This document shows positions 48,419 through 56,537 of a stretch of 64,000 nt of DNA, piece after piece. The notes below the pieces were generated by a model that was not told the origin of the DNA, searched no databases, and saw only the letters and a list, made by a program, of their open reading frames with translations. The stretch is from contig NZ_OPYL01000003.1 of assembly GCF_900343125.1 (NCBI RefSeq), positions 422,943-486,942 of the forward strand. The letters are read 5' to 3'. Numbering within the stretch: position 1 is the stretch's first letter; the number at the start of each line of letters is the position of its first letter. The position numbers and the translations under genes were made by a program. The stretch comes from Dysgonomonas sp. Marseille-P4361 (lineage in GTDB: Bacteria; Bacteroidota; Bacteroidia; Bacteroidales; Dysgonomonadaceae).

Positions 48419-50395
48419 CTAAAAATTCAGAGTAAACGCACCATTTTCTACGACATCATGACATGGAATATTCAAATTTTGACATTCTTTAGATAACCTT
48501 CTTCGGGCATAAGCCGTCAAAGAGCCATCTAATACTACATTTTTCGCTTCAAGTAGCTTCATTATGCTATAAAGAGACAGGTTATTATCTTCTGTTAATA
48601 TCAGGTTATCCACAAAGAAGAGTTTATCTGAGATTTTTCCTTCCCATACATTTTTGGAGACTATAAGTATTTTATTTCCTCTCAACTCCATGAATTCAAA
48701 ACCGTCATTTAGAACTTCCATATTAAAAGCCGTTTCTATTTCATTTTCTACCCAGCGAATATCTGTACTGTAAGGTCGGTTATAGACAGTCAAATGATCT
48801 GGCTGCATTTTAAAGTTTTCGGATAAATGAATACTTAGCTGAAGGCAAATAGCGATTAACGATATAATCAAAGACTTAGATTTCTTATATATCAAGAAGA
48901 TAAGAAAAGTAATTATGATCGTAAAAATGACAAAAACATCAAGGAGAGATATCTGTACATCCTCAATAAGTGCAAATGGAAGCTTTTCAAATAATTGAAT
49001 TAACTTAGTCATCAGATGAACTAAAAATTCTAATAGATGAATCGGTAAATAATAAATGTAATACTCAAATTGGGGTAGGATGTTTGCAACGAGTGCAGAT
49101 AGAGCAACTCCCAACATGGCATATGTGATCAAAGAAACCAAGGGAACAATGACAAGATTAGCTAAAAAGAAGTAGGTCGGAAACGTTCCGAAATAATACA
49201 AACAGATGGGAAATGTAGCCAACTGAGCAACTACTGACAATGTAAACATACTCCAAACATTTCTCAGGTATTTATTTTTTATAACAACTAAGTTTATGGC
49301 TTTAGGATGCAGGTATAAAATAGCCAGTACGGAGATAAAGCTTAACTGAAAACTTACATCGAAAAGCGACAACGGACTATAGAGCAAAATAAAAAAAGCA
49401 GCAATAAATAGCGCATGAATAGAAAAGCTCTTTTTGCCTATAATCTCTGACACACAAAAGATAGTTAACATCAAGCTAGCTCTGACAACTGAAACAGGAA
49501 GCCCCGTAACAAAAGCATATAACCACAACAATAGGATTATCAACAATGGTTTAAGAAAGTAATATCTATCACCTCTTCGAATAAAACTTAATAGAAAACT
49601 AATCATTAAATAGATAATTCCCACATGCAACCCACTTACCGACAAGACATGCACAGTTCCCGTAGTTCTAAAACCCTGAAGTAAATCATCACTCAATGCA
49701 CCTTGATAACCAAGTGTAAGAGCTGCCAATATACTATATTCTGCATCATCAAAATTGAGTGATTTATAAAAATCGAGTAGATATTGTCTTATTTTTAGCG
49801 CCGAAAACTTTAAGGAGGTTTCTACAGATCCTATTTCTTGCCATCGTCCTACCTGAATAAACGATGCCCCAGAGAAACCTTGGTTATGCATGTAACGGAC
49901 GTAATCGAAATCGTCTGGGTTTCCAAAATTTCGAAAAGGCTGAATCTTTCCTTGAAAAATAAATTTCTCTCCTGGGGTTAATATTTCATTCTGCAATGAA
50001 TCTTTCTGAAAGTAACAAACAATCCGTTTATCTTCATCAGGCAGATAAACTTCATAAGCTATTGATCGTTTCTTCTCTTGAGGAATATCTTCAACAATTC
50101 CTCTGTAAATTCCAACTTCATCCTGAAAAGAAAAAAGCACACTCTGTTGACGATACCATGTAGAAGCCGAACCAATACCAATTATGGAAATAAAAGTTCC
50201 CAATCCAAATACCCACCTTAGGGCAAACTCTTTTTGCTTGGGTATCATAAATGAAAAAAGTATAGTTATTACCCCTAGCAGGAATATAACTATACTTATA
50301 TTTTCAAGTCTGAAATAGTATTGTAATAAGATTCCTATAATCAAAGGAATCAACAAAAACAGAAAAGGCGTTTTAGAGAACGGATTCTTCATCAT
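48419..50395 (-). CDS. comEC: ComEC/Rec2-family DNA-uptake channel protein without the lactamase domain
   Basis: A 658-residue polytopic membrane protein. N-terminal hydrophobic segments and a DUF4131-like domain (about 10-190) are followed by the competence core with VLSVSGLHVGIIYLMISF near 250 and GLPVSVVRASLMLTIF near 300. The usual metallo-beta-lactamase domain is missing; instead a short about 120-residue soluble tail ends VLDGSLTAYARRRLSKEC. This shorter form is widespread in Bacteroidota. The codon at 50401 is TTG; ATG 50395 is used. It follows rpe by 15 bp. Confidence 0.87.
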   Translation of the reverse strand: MMKNPFSKTPFLFLLIPLIIGILLQYYFRLENISIVIFLLGVITILFSFMIPKQKEFALRWVFGLGTFISIIGIGSASTWYRQQSVLFSFQDEVGIYRGIVEDIPQEKKRSIAYEVYLPDEDKRIVCYFQKDSLQNEILTPGEKFIFQGKIQPFRNFGNPDDFDYVRYMHNQGFSGASFIQVGRWQEIGSVETSLKFSALKIRQYLLDFYKSLNFDDAEYSILAALTLGYQGALSDDLLQGFRTTGTVHVLSVSGLHVGIIYLMISFLLSFIRRGDRYYFLKPLLIILLLWLYAFVTGLPVSVVRASLMLTIFCVSEIIGKKSFSIHALFIAAFFILLYSPLSLFDVSFQLSFISVLAILYLHPKAINLVVIKNKYLRNVWSMFTLSVVAQLATFPICLYYFGTFPTYFFLANLVIVPLVSLITYAMLGVALSALVANILPQFEYYIYYLPIHLLEFLVHLMTKLIQLFEKLPFALIEDVQISLLDVFVIFTIIITFLIFLIYKKSKSLIISLIAICLQLSIHLSENFKMQPDHLTVYNRPYSTDIRWVENEIETAFNMEVLNDGFEFMELRGNKILIVSKNVWEGKISDKLFFVDNLILTEDNNLSLYSIMKLLEAKNVVLDGSLTAYARRRLSKECQNLNIPCHDVVENGAFTLNF

Positions 50396-50410
50396 CCGCA
50401 AGATTAAGTG

Positions 50411-51070
50411 CTATGACTTAGCTATACTCTTTAGCTTATGAATCATTTCTGTAGGGTTGGCATCAGCAAACACAGCATTACCTGCAACCAATACATCAGC
50501 TCCGGCATCGATCAATTGCTTTCCTGTATCTAAATTTACACCTCCGTCGACTTCTATTAACGTTTGTAGATTTTTTCTCAATATCATTTCTTTTAATCGA
50601 GATACTTTCTCCAATGTATGTTCGATAAACTTTTGCCCTCCAAAACCCGGATTAACAGACATAAGAAGCACCATATCTACCTCTTGCAATATATCTTCGA
50701 GCAAGCAAACCGGTGTATGCGGATTAAGCGTTACTCCGGCTTTCATCCCTGCATCATGGATTGCTCCGATAGTACGATGCAAGTGCGTACAAGCTTCATA
50801 ATGTACATTCATCAGATATGCTCCGGCATCTTTTACTTGCGAAATATATTGATCCGGATTAACAATCATCAGATGCACGTCTAATGGCTTAGTTGCTATT
50901 CTACTTATTTGTTTGATAATAGGAAATCCGAACGAAATATTAGGAACAAAGCTTCCGTCCATTACATCGCAATGAAACCAATCTGCTTCGCTATTATTAA
51001 CCATTTCTACATCTTTCTGCAAATTCAAAAAATCTGCTGATAATAATGAGGGAGCTATTTTATGTGACAT
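50411..51070 (-). CDS. rpe: Ribulose-phosphate 3-epimerase
   Basis: A 219-residue TIM-barrel enzyme interconverting ribulose-5-P and xylulose-5-P in the pentose phosphate pathway. IAPSLLSADFLNLQ starts the protein, WFHCDVMDGSFVPNISFG near 31 and LDVHLMIVNPDQY near 63 carry metal and catalytic residues, and VNPGFGGQKF near 138 with EVDGGVN near 172 form the phosphate site. It is the first gene of a two-gene unit with comEC. Confidence 0.95.
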   Translation of the reverse strand: MSHKIAPSLLSADFLNLQKDVEMVNNSEADWFHCDVMDGSFVPNISFGFPIIKQISRIATKPLDVHLMIVNPDQYISQVKDAGAYLMNVHYEACTHLHRTIGAIHDAGMKAGVTLNPHTPVCLLEDILQEVDMVLLMSVNPGFGGQKFIEHTLEKVSRLKEMILRKNLQTLIEVDGGVNLDTGKQLIDAGADVLVAGNAVFADANPTEMIHKLKSIAKS

Positions 51071-51117
51071 TTCTTTTATTTTTAATTAGTTATATAGAGA
51101 TAAATCTCTCTTCTGAA

Positions 51118-51125
51118 CAAAAGTA
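51118..51125 (-). promoter_or_regulatory. -7 element of rpe-comEC
   Basis: The minus strand reads TACTTTTG, about 48 bp before the rpe ATG at 51070. Confidence 0.5.
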
Positions 51126-51150
51126 ATAAAAGAGCTTCATAGATAAAAAC

Positions 51151-51189
51151 AAAAAAGATGCAAAACGTTACACGTCTGCATCTTTCTTT
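51151..51189 (-). terminator. Terminator behind the 51-residue ORF
   Basis: AAAGATGCA and TGCATCTTT pair over 9 bp, with an inner ACGT/ACGT pair, and a T-run follows on the minus strand. Confidence 0.75.
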
Positions 51190-51206
51190 TATTTTCTACA
51201 ACTAGA

Positions 51207-51362
51207 TTAATTCAAACAGAGTCCATTCATCTCTTTTGGAATAGAATTATTCACATAGTATGTTCGTGAAAATTGTTTTATAAACTCTAGTGTTTTTAAA
51301 GAAGGTACGACAACCTCCTCTTTTTTCTTTTCGAAATTTTTAGGAGTAGTGATTTTCTTCAT
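51207..51362 (-). CDS. Small conserved-looking protein (51 aa)
   Basis: ATG 51362 opens 51 codons to a TAA at 51207. The peptide starts MKKITTPKNFEKKKEEVVVP and continues SLKTLEFIKQFSRTYYVNN to a Cys-containing end. The pattern of a short basic/acidic head, then PSxxTLxFIKQFxRTY, resembles small hypothetical proteins I recall from other Bacteroidota genomes. It has its own terminator. No signal peptide or membrane segment; function unknown. It explains the apparent 330-bp gap between rpe and the barrel gene. Confidence 0.7.
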   Translation of the reverse strand: MKKITTPKNFEKKKEEVVVPSLKTLEFIKQFSRTYYVNNSIPKEMNGLCLN

Positions 51363-51402
51363 AGGCTATTTCCTTTTTTATTATCTTAGAGTATTTATTT
51401 GC

Positions 51403-52083
51403 TCAAAATTTGTATCCGAGTGTCAACCCTGCACTACGATTTCTGTATTTATAATCATCATCTGCCGCAATATTTAACAGTCCGTGCTGATATTCTAAAC
51501 CAACAATTATTTTCCTAAATTCGGCACTTACATTTAGCCCCAAACCAAGGTCATTTTTTTTCAGTTGCTCAAAATCTTCTTTTCCATCTCCGAATGTATC
51601 AAACTTATATTCTGTAGTACCATCACCAAACATTCCATCATGCAATTTTCTCTTGGTAGTTCCCCCTACTCCATATTCCAAATATGGCCCTACGGAAATA
51701 ACAATTCCTAAATTATCGGATACAGTTATTCGATGTCCTGCATATACAGGCAATTGCAAATATAATTGGTTGAATGTATATGTTTCACCTCGTCCATCAC
51801 CACCGATTACTTTCCCTGTGAGAAAATCGTCTATCTTAGAACCTTTAGGAATAAAAGACAATCCTGAATGAATCAACCAATCATGTGTAAAATTATAATC
51901 TAAGGTTACACCAATCTTATACCCAAATTTAAGATTTGGGTCAGCATTCTTATTATCTATTGTTGCATTAGAAATATTTACTCCTGCTTTTACTCCAAGT
52001 CTAAAGGGCGAATCTTGGGCGGAAAGACTTGCAGCTAAACCAAAGGTTAGAATAAATAAGAATAATTTATAAAATTGGTTCAT
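51403..52083 (-). CDS. Outer-membrane beta-barrel protein (PorT-like)
   Basis: A 226-residue protein: signal peptide (FILTFGLAASLSAQ, cleavage probably just before Gln), then alternating hydrophobic strands typical of an eight-stranded barrel (FRLGVKAGVNISNAT, FGYKIGVTLDYNF, GLGLNVSAEFRKIIVGLEYQ) and a terminal aromatic strand SAGLTLGYKF ending in Phe, the outer-membrane insertion signal. The family is common in Bacteroidota; specific role unknown. Confidence 0.85.
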   Translation of the reverse strand: MNQFYKLFLFILTFGLAASLSAQDSPFRLGVKAGVNISNATIDNKNADPNLKFGYKIGVTLDYNFTHDWLIHSGLSFIPKGSKIDDFLTGKVIGGDGRGETYTFNQLYLQLPVYAGHRITVSDNLGIVISVGPYLEYGVGGTTKRKLHDGMFGDGTTEYKFDTFGDGKEDFEQLKKNDLGLGLNVSAEFRKIIVGLEYQHGLLNIAADDDYKYRNRSAGLTLGYKF

Positions 52084-52186
52084 TTGATATTATTTATTTC
52101 AAAAAAGATTTCCCTTAATGGTTTACCTATAGAACGCTACCTCCGAAATCTTATTGCTTACTCCCTAAAATTTAACATTTTGAGGA

Positions 52187-53329
52187 TTAACTCATCCGTC
52201 CTTTATAGTCTTCGTAATCAAATTCTCTATAAATCTCCAGTTCATTTGATTTATTCCATAAAGCAATGGCAGGGTGAGATATACCATTAAACATAGTAGT
52301 CTTCACTGTTGTATAGTGTATCATATCCTCAAATACTATTTTATCACCTATTGTCAACGGTTTGTCAAAAGACCAATCACCTACAAAGTCGCCACTTAAA
52401 CAGCTATTTCCCCCCATACGATAAGTAGGTAATCCCTCTACCGGATCGAAATGAGCTCCTCTAATTCTAGGTTTATAAGGCATTTCCAAACAGTCGGGCA
52501 TGTGGCAAGCAAAAGACACATCCAGGATGGCTGTTTTTATTCCTCTGTTGTCTACAATATCGACTACCGTAGAAACTAAAACACCCGTATCCCAAGCAAA
52601 AGCGCTACCCGGTTCCATTATGATTTCCAGATTTGGATATTTTGCTTTAAAGACTTGAAGCAAAGAAATAAGATGTTCTACATCATACCCCTTCTTTGTC
52701 ATCAAATGGCCTCCTCCCATATTGAACCATTTTACTTGTTTCAGCAAATGCCCATATTTTATTTCTATCTGTTCCAAGGTTTTCTCCAAATCGTAAGAAG
52801 AAGATTCACAAAGAGAATGGAAATGTATTCCTTCAATTCCTTCAGGCAATGTTTCGCCAAACTGATCTGCAGCAACACCAAGTCTTGATCCCGGAGCAGC
52901 AGGGTTATATAAATCAGTCTCTACTACCGAAAATTCAGGATTAACACGAATTCCACATGATACCTTCCGGTCATGCTTCAATGTTTCGGGATAGAAACGT
53001 TCGAACTGAGACAAGGAATTGAATGTAATATGGCTACTGTATTTCATAAATACAGGAAAGTTTTCTGGAGTATAAGCCGGTGAAAAAGTATGAGCCAAGC
53101 TACCCATTTCTTCATATGCCAATTGAGCTTCATAAACCGAACTTGCCGTTGAGTATGGAATGTATTCTCTTATAATGGGGAAAGATTTCCACATAGCAAA
53201 AGCTTTGAAAGCTAATATAATATTAACCCCTGCTCTTTCTTTTACAGATTTTATTAAAGAGAGGTTTTGCCTCAACAAATTTTCATCCATCACAAAGCAA
53301 GGGGATGGGACTTTATTTATATCTATCAT
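52187..53329 (-). CDS. nspC: Carboxynorspermidine decarboxylase
   Basis: A 380-residue fold-III PLP decarboxylase that forms spermidine or norspermidine from the carboxy form. The PLP lysine is Lys42 in ILAFKAFAMW; HFHSLCESSSYDLE near 175, FNMGGGHLMTKKGYD near 204, EPGSAFAWDTG near 240 and the partner-subunit CLSGDFVGDW near 320 are conserved. Its partner, carboxynorspermidine dehydrogenase, is not in the window. The frame is open to TTG 53365; ATG 53329 fits the family and lies past the -7-like GAACTTTG at 53363-53370. Confidence 0.93.
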   Translation of the reverse strand: MIDINKVPSPCFVMDENLLRQNLSLIKSVKERAGVNIILAFKAFAMWKSFPIIREYIPYSTASSVYEAQLAYEEMGSLAHTFSPAYTPENFPVFMKYSSHITFNSLSQFERFYPETLKHDRKVSCGIRVNPEFSVVETDLYNPAAPGSRLGVAADQFGETLPEGIEGIHFHSLCESSSYDLEKTLEQIEIKYGHLLKQVKWFNMGGGHLMTKKGYDVEHLISLLQVFKAKYPNLEIIMEPGSAFAWDTGVLVSTVVDIVDNRGIKTAILDVSFACHMPDCLEMPYKPRIRGAHFDPVEGLPTYRMGGNSCLSGDFVGDWSFDKPLTIGDKIVFEDMIHYTTVKTTMFNGISHPAIALWNKSNELEIYREFDYEDYKGRMS

Positions 53330-53485
53330 TTTATCTATTTTACTAAGTTGTTGTTTCGTCTGCAAAGTTCGTCATTTTTATTGAATAGAATGAAATATTA
53401 AGTGTGAGACTTCGATAGACGAAAGATATTAAAGGTAAAAAACTTATAATTTAACATTCAGATATGCTTGTATTAACTTTTTTCA

Positions 53486-53493
53486 TATCTTTG
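53486..53493 (+). promoter_or_regulatory. -7 element of the MORN-like secreted protein gene
   Basis: TATCTTTG lies 53 bp before the ATG at 53546. Confidence 0.5.
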
Positions 53494-53545
53494 GTACGAT
53501 AAAGACCTAAAAATTCTTTTATACAAACTACAAAACTATTAGATT

Positions 53546-54163
53546 ATGAATACGATAAGACTTTTCGCGCTTATGGCATTTATGTTATTAACAAGCCATG
53601 TAGCTAAATCACAAACAACAGATTATACTGAAATTTATCCGGACTTTAAAGTACCAATAATAAACGAAACGCTTAATGTTTCTACTTATGCCAGCAAATA
53701 TAAAGGTTCAATTTTGGATTACTCTTATACAGAGAGTAATGGTACCAAGGTAGAAGTAAAATCATACAAGAAAGGATCTAATATCGAAGTTTTTGAACGT
53801 CCTCCTTTCCCTGCTATCCATCTTGTATATAAAGAATTTTACCCGAATGGAAAATTAAAACAAAAAGGTGTTTTCCTTCCTACTCAATTGAAAGTGGGTA
53901 AATGGATCGAATGTGATGAAAGAGGTAATTGCACTGTTACTGACCATGAGATAGGGCGATCTCAATATGGGTACAATGAAATACTTGGTTATCTGGAATT
54001 TTTGAAATACTATAATACCTCGGACGGAAATGATTGGCAGTTTTTCTTCTGGTACACTCCTAGTGAATCTAAGTGGGGAGTAAGGGTTAATAAAATGGAC
54101 ATCAATATAAAATGTATACTTTTGACAGCACTGAGCAATATGATATACAAGAGGTTGACTTGA
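53546..54163 (+). CDS. Secreted MORN-like protein, probably frameshifted near its end
   Basis: Signal peptide MNTIRLFALMAFMLLTSHVA with a Gln at the expected mature start, then a beta-rich domain with a toxin_YwqK/MORN-like module: LVYKEFYPNGKLKQKGVFLP and VGKWIECDERGNCTV (about 90-130). Function unknown. The reading frame stops at 54163 with SNMIYKRLT, an unlikely ending. A -1 shift in the A4 run at 54092-54095 joins the body instead to a 40-codon frame ending at 54219 (VNKNGHQYKMYTFDSTEQ and so on). One lost A, a sequencing error or programmed slippage could explain this. Confidence 0.75.
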   Translation: MNTIRLFALMAFMLLTSHVAKSQTTDYTEIYPDFKVPIINETLNVSTYASKYKGSILDYSYTESNGTKVEVKSYKKGSNIEVFERPPFPAIHLVYKEFYPNGKLKQKGVFLPTQLKVGKWIECDERGNCTVTDHEIGRSQYGYNEILGYLEFLKYYNTSDGNDWQFFFWYTPSESKWGVRVNKMDINIKCILLTALSNMIYKRLT

Positions 54164-54219
54164 TGCCTAACACCAATGTAGTAGAACCTACAGGGACATT
54201 CATTCAGAAAGAAGAATAA
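54097..54219 (+). pseudogene. Displaced C-terminal part of the MORN-like protein gene
   Basis: In the -1 frame relative to the upstream gene, codons from 54097 to TAA 54217-54219 read GHQYKMYTFDSTEQ, then an acidic IQEVDLMPN segment, then PTGTFIQKEE. There is no stop in 40 codons, no ATG start of its own before the conserved-looking part, and the composition is that of normal protein. It best fits as the native tail of the gene that starts at 53546. Confidence 0.6.
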
Positions 54220-54237
54220 TATTATAAAACTATTCAT

Positions 54238-54245
54238 TAATTTTG
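54238..54245 (+). promoter_or_regulatory. -7 element of thiN
   Basis: TAATTTTG matches TAnnTTTG. It overlaps the left arm of the inverted repeat at 54244-54266 and would start transcription inside it. Confidence 0.45.
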
Positions 54246-54266
54246 CGGATCGATAAAAGATCCGCA
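54244..54266. repeat. Perfect inverted repeat abutting the thiN start codon
   Basis: TGCGGATC and GATCCGCA are perfect 8-bp inverted arms with a 7-nt spacer, ending at the base before ATG 54267. Overlap with the -7 element and predicted start makes it a possible operator or, if transcribed whole, a hairpin that limits translation. Confidence 0.6.
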
Positions 54267-54908
54267 ATGAAAAAATATAACCTACCCACAGCATCACAAA
54301 AAGTAGAGACTGTTATCTTAGCGAATGGTGAATTCCCTAGCTATTCTATACCTCTTTCTATATTAAATCATTGCAACTATCTGGTGTGTTGCGATGGAGC
54401 GACAAACAATTTATATAAAACGAGTAAATCTCCTGATGCGATAGTGGGAGACTGCGACTCTCTGTCGGAAGACAACAGAATACGCTATTCATCTATCATA
54501 CACTGCATATCGGAACAAGAAACAAATGATCTCACTAAAGCTGTAAACTTCTGTAGAGAAAGGGATTTGAAAACAATAACAATAGTAGGTGCCACTGGTA
54601 AGCGTGAGGATCATACGATAGCTAATATCAGCCTATTATGTGAATACATGAATGACTGTGAAGCACAGATCATCACTGATTATGGCATTTTTATAGCAAT
54701 TGACAGACCTGCTGTTTTTGAGAGCAAAATAGGTCAACAAGTTTCCATTTTCAGCATAGACAGATGTTCTATCACAACCAATGGTCTTAAATATCCAATA
54801 AAAAATCAAACATTTAACAACTGGTGGCAAGCTACTTTGAATGAATCTACTGAAACAGAATTCTCTATCGACACAAATGGAAGAACCATCATCTATAGGG
54901 CATTCTAA
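54267..54908 (+). CDS. thiN: Thiamine pyrophosphokinase
   Basis: A 213-residue enzyme that makes thiamine diphosphate from thiamine and ATP. Catalytic-domain motifs are CCDGATNNL near 43, AIVGDCDSLSED near 63, EQETNDLTKAVNF near 86 and IVGATGKREDHTIANISLL near 112. The C-terminal beta domain (about 140-213) binds thiamine. The frame is open to TTG 54243, but that lies inside the promoter and inverted repeat, so ATG 54267 is used. No TPP riboswitch precedes it. Confidence 0.92.
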   Translation: MKKYNLPTASQKVETVILANGEFPSYSIPLSILNHCNYLVCCDGATNNLYKTSKSPDAIVGDCDSLSEDNRIRYSSIIHCISEQETNDLTKAVNFCRERDLKTITIVGATGKREDHTIANISLLCEYMNDCEAQIITDYGIFIAIDRPAVFESKIGQQVSIFSIDRCSITTNGLKYPIKNQTFNNWWQATLNESTETEFSIDTNGRTIIYRAF

Positions 54909-54940
54909 GTCCTCCTCAAACAAGTTATAATACATAATAA

Positions 54941-54970
54941 AAAGACCGAATTCGTATGAATTCGGTCTTT
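54941..54970. terminator. Bidirectional terminator after thiN
   Basis: AAAGACCGAATTC and GAATTCGGTCTTT form a perfect 13-bp stem around GTAT between the convergent thiN and phosphodiesterase genes. Confidence 0.9.
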
Positions 54971-54980
54971 CTGCTTCATA

Positions 54981-55892
54981 TTATTCAACAAAAGCTTCTT
55001 CTATAATTTTTCCTCTCCAAGCAGGATGAGCTTCTATCCCTAGCATTCTTGCTATAGTAGCTCCATAGTCATAATCAATTACAGGACTCTTTATATTATA
55101 ATTCACTTTAATACCTGGACCTTTTATAAAAATAGGGATTCTGACTTCTTCCATTGTTTTTCCTCCATGACCTTTATCGATACCACCATGATCAGCCACA
55201 ACGATAACAATCGTTTTATCTTCTATACCAGCATCTTTTACTGCTTGTAATATTGTATTCAAACGCAGATCTACTTTTTTCAACTCTTCATAAAACTCAG
55301 GAGTGTCGTGTCCTGCTCCATGCCCTACTCCATCCGGCTCGTCAAAATGAACAAATGTAAAAGTAGGTTTTTCGTTTAGAATTGTTTCAGCAGCTTTTTG
55401 TGCAGTTAAATCTTCATCTTCTTTAGTGCAGATATTAATATCTATAATTTGATCTTCCAGAAAATGAATAATACCATCCCAACTATAGACCACAGCAGTC
55501 TTCGCACCGGGTAGTTGTTCTTCTATTTGAGTATATATTGAAGGAAATTTCCCGAACTGACTAATCGCTATTGAAGGTATTTCTGGTACTTTGCTACCCC
55601 ACTCTGTATATCCATGCATAGAAGGACTTGAACTCATCAACATAGAAGCCCAGTTAACAGCGCTCGACGAAGGCAAAACAGAACGAGAGTCTAAAGTCCA
55701 TGCACTTTTCGAAGCAAAATCTTTCAATACAGGCATTTCCGCTTTATCATACGAATATGATCCCATAGCGTCAAATCCTATCATAACAACATGTTCTGCC
55801 AAGGGTTTTATTTTTACATCCTCTACTTCTTTTACTTGTTGACATCCAGTCAACACAAATACAAGCATCGTAAATAACAATGTGTGTTTCAT
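54981..55892 (-). CDS. Alkaline-phosphatase-superfamily phosphodiesterase lipoprotein
   Basis: A 303-residue lipoprotein (signal TMLVFVLTGC) of the type I phosphodiesterase/nucleotide pyrophosphatase group. Metal ligands appear in MIGFDAMGSYS near 37, VHFDEPDGVGHGAGHD near 178 and VVADHGGIDKGHGG near 230. The nucleophile region is SSAVNWASML near 80, with Ser where Thr is usual in this group. The substrate is unknown: nucleotide, phospholipid head group or sugar phosphate. A 7-bp inverted repeat (ATCAAAC, GTTTGAT) lies 36 bp upstream of the start. Confidence 0.85.
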   Translation of the reverse strand: MKHTLLFTMLVFVLTGCQQVKEVEDVKIKPLAEHVVMIGFDAMGSYSYDKAEMPVLKDFASKSAWTLDSRSVLPSSSAVNWASMLMSSSPSMHGYTEWGSKVPEIPSIAISQFGKFPSIYTQIEEQLPGAKTAVVYSWDGIIHFLEDQIIDINICTKEDEDLTAQKAAETILNEKPTFTFVHFDEPDGVGHGAGHDTPEFYEELKKVDLRLNTILQAVKDAGIEDKTIVIVVADHGGIDKGHGGKTMEEVRIPIFIKGPGIKVNYNIKSPVIDYDYGATIARMLGIEAHPAWRGKIIEEAFVE

Positions 55893-55927
55893 ATTTAATT
55901 ATTTAAAAGGTTAATATTTCTTCAAAT

Positions 55928-55947
55928 ATCAAACTAATGCGTTTGAT
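55928..55947. repeat. Inverted repeat upstream of the phosphodiesterase gene
   Basis: ATCAAAC and GTTTGAT are perfect 7-bp arms around TAATGC, 36-55 bp before the minus-strand ATG at 55892, in the region where a regulator would bind. No exact TAnnTTTG element is found next to it. Confidence 0.4.
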
Positions 55948-56037
55948 CTATATTAAGTAGCAATTTATCAAAATAATTCTATTCCTTAAAATATTTCACT
56001 CTAGAAACTATTTGTTTATTTAACATTGATTTCTTAA

Positions 56038-56078
56038 AAACAAAAAAAAGAGAGTTCAAATAATACTGACTCTCTTCT
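56038..56078 (-). terminator. Terminator of the glutaminyl cyclase-sufE unit
   Basis: AAGAGAGT and ACTCTCTT pair around a 14-nt loop, and a T-run follows on the minus strand, 20 bp past the sufE stop. Confidence 0.8.
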
Positions 56079-56097
56079 ACTTTTTATATTGATCATA

Positions 56098-56529
56098 TTA
56101 TGATCCTAACTCTTTTGCTTTATAGGCCATTGCATAAAACTTCATTTGTTTTATCATAGAGACCAACCCATTGGAACGTGTAGGAGATAAGTTTTCCTTT
56201 AATCCAATTTGTTCTATAAAGTGTAGATCTGTATCTATTATTTCATCCGGCGTTCTATTCGATAGAACCTTTATCAGTAATGCAATAATACCTTTTACAA
56301 TCACAGCATCGCTTTCCGCCTTAAAAACAACCTTACCGTCAACGTAATCAGCTTGTAACCATACACGGCTCTGACATCCGACAATCAGGTTATTTTCTGT
56401 TTTATATTTATCTTCTAGTTTTTCCAAAGAATTTCCTAATTCGATTAATAGACCATAACGATCCATCCAATCGTCGAACATAGAGAATTCTTCTACTATT
56501 TCATCTTGCACTTCGTTTATTGTTGCCAT
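56098..56529 (-). CDS. sufE: SufE-family sulfur acceptor
   Basis: A 143-residue SufE-like protein. The acceptor cysteine is Cys52 in LIVGCQSRVWLQ, and LSPTRSNGLVSMIKQM near 115 matches the family end. It takes persulfide from a SufS-type cysteine desulfurase and passes it on for Fe-S cluster assembly. No other suf gene is near. It lies 8 bp behind the M28 gene and is probably co-transcribed, though no functional link is evident. Confidence 0.93.
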   Translation of the reverse strand: MATINEVQDEIVEEFSMFDDWMDRYGLLIELGNSLEKLEDKYKTENNLIVGCQSRVWLQADYVDGKVVFKAESDAVIVKGIIALLIKVLSNRTPDEIIDTDLHFIEQIGLKENLSPTRSNGLVSMIKQMKFYAMAYKAKELGS

Positions 56530-56537
56530 TATTCCCT

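Noticed and set aside
53330..53365. Longer nspC start
   Set aside because: The extra 12 codons start from TTG and overlap a -7-like element; ATG 53329 matches the family start.
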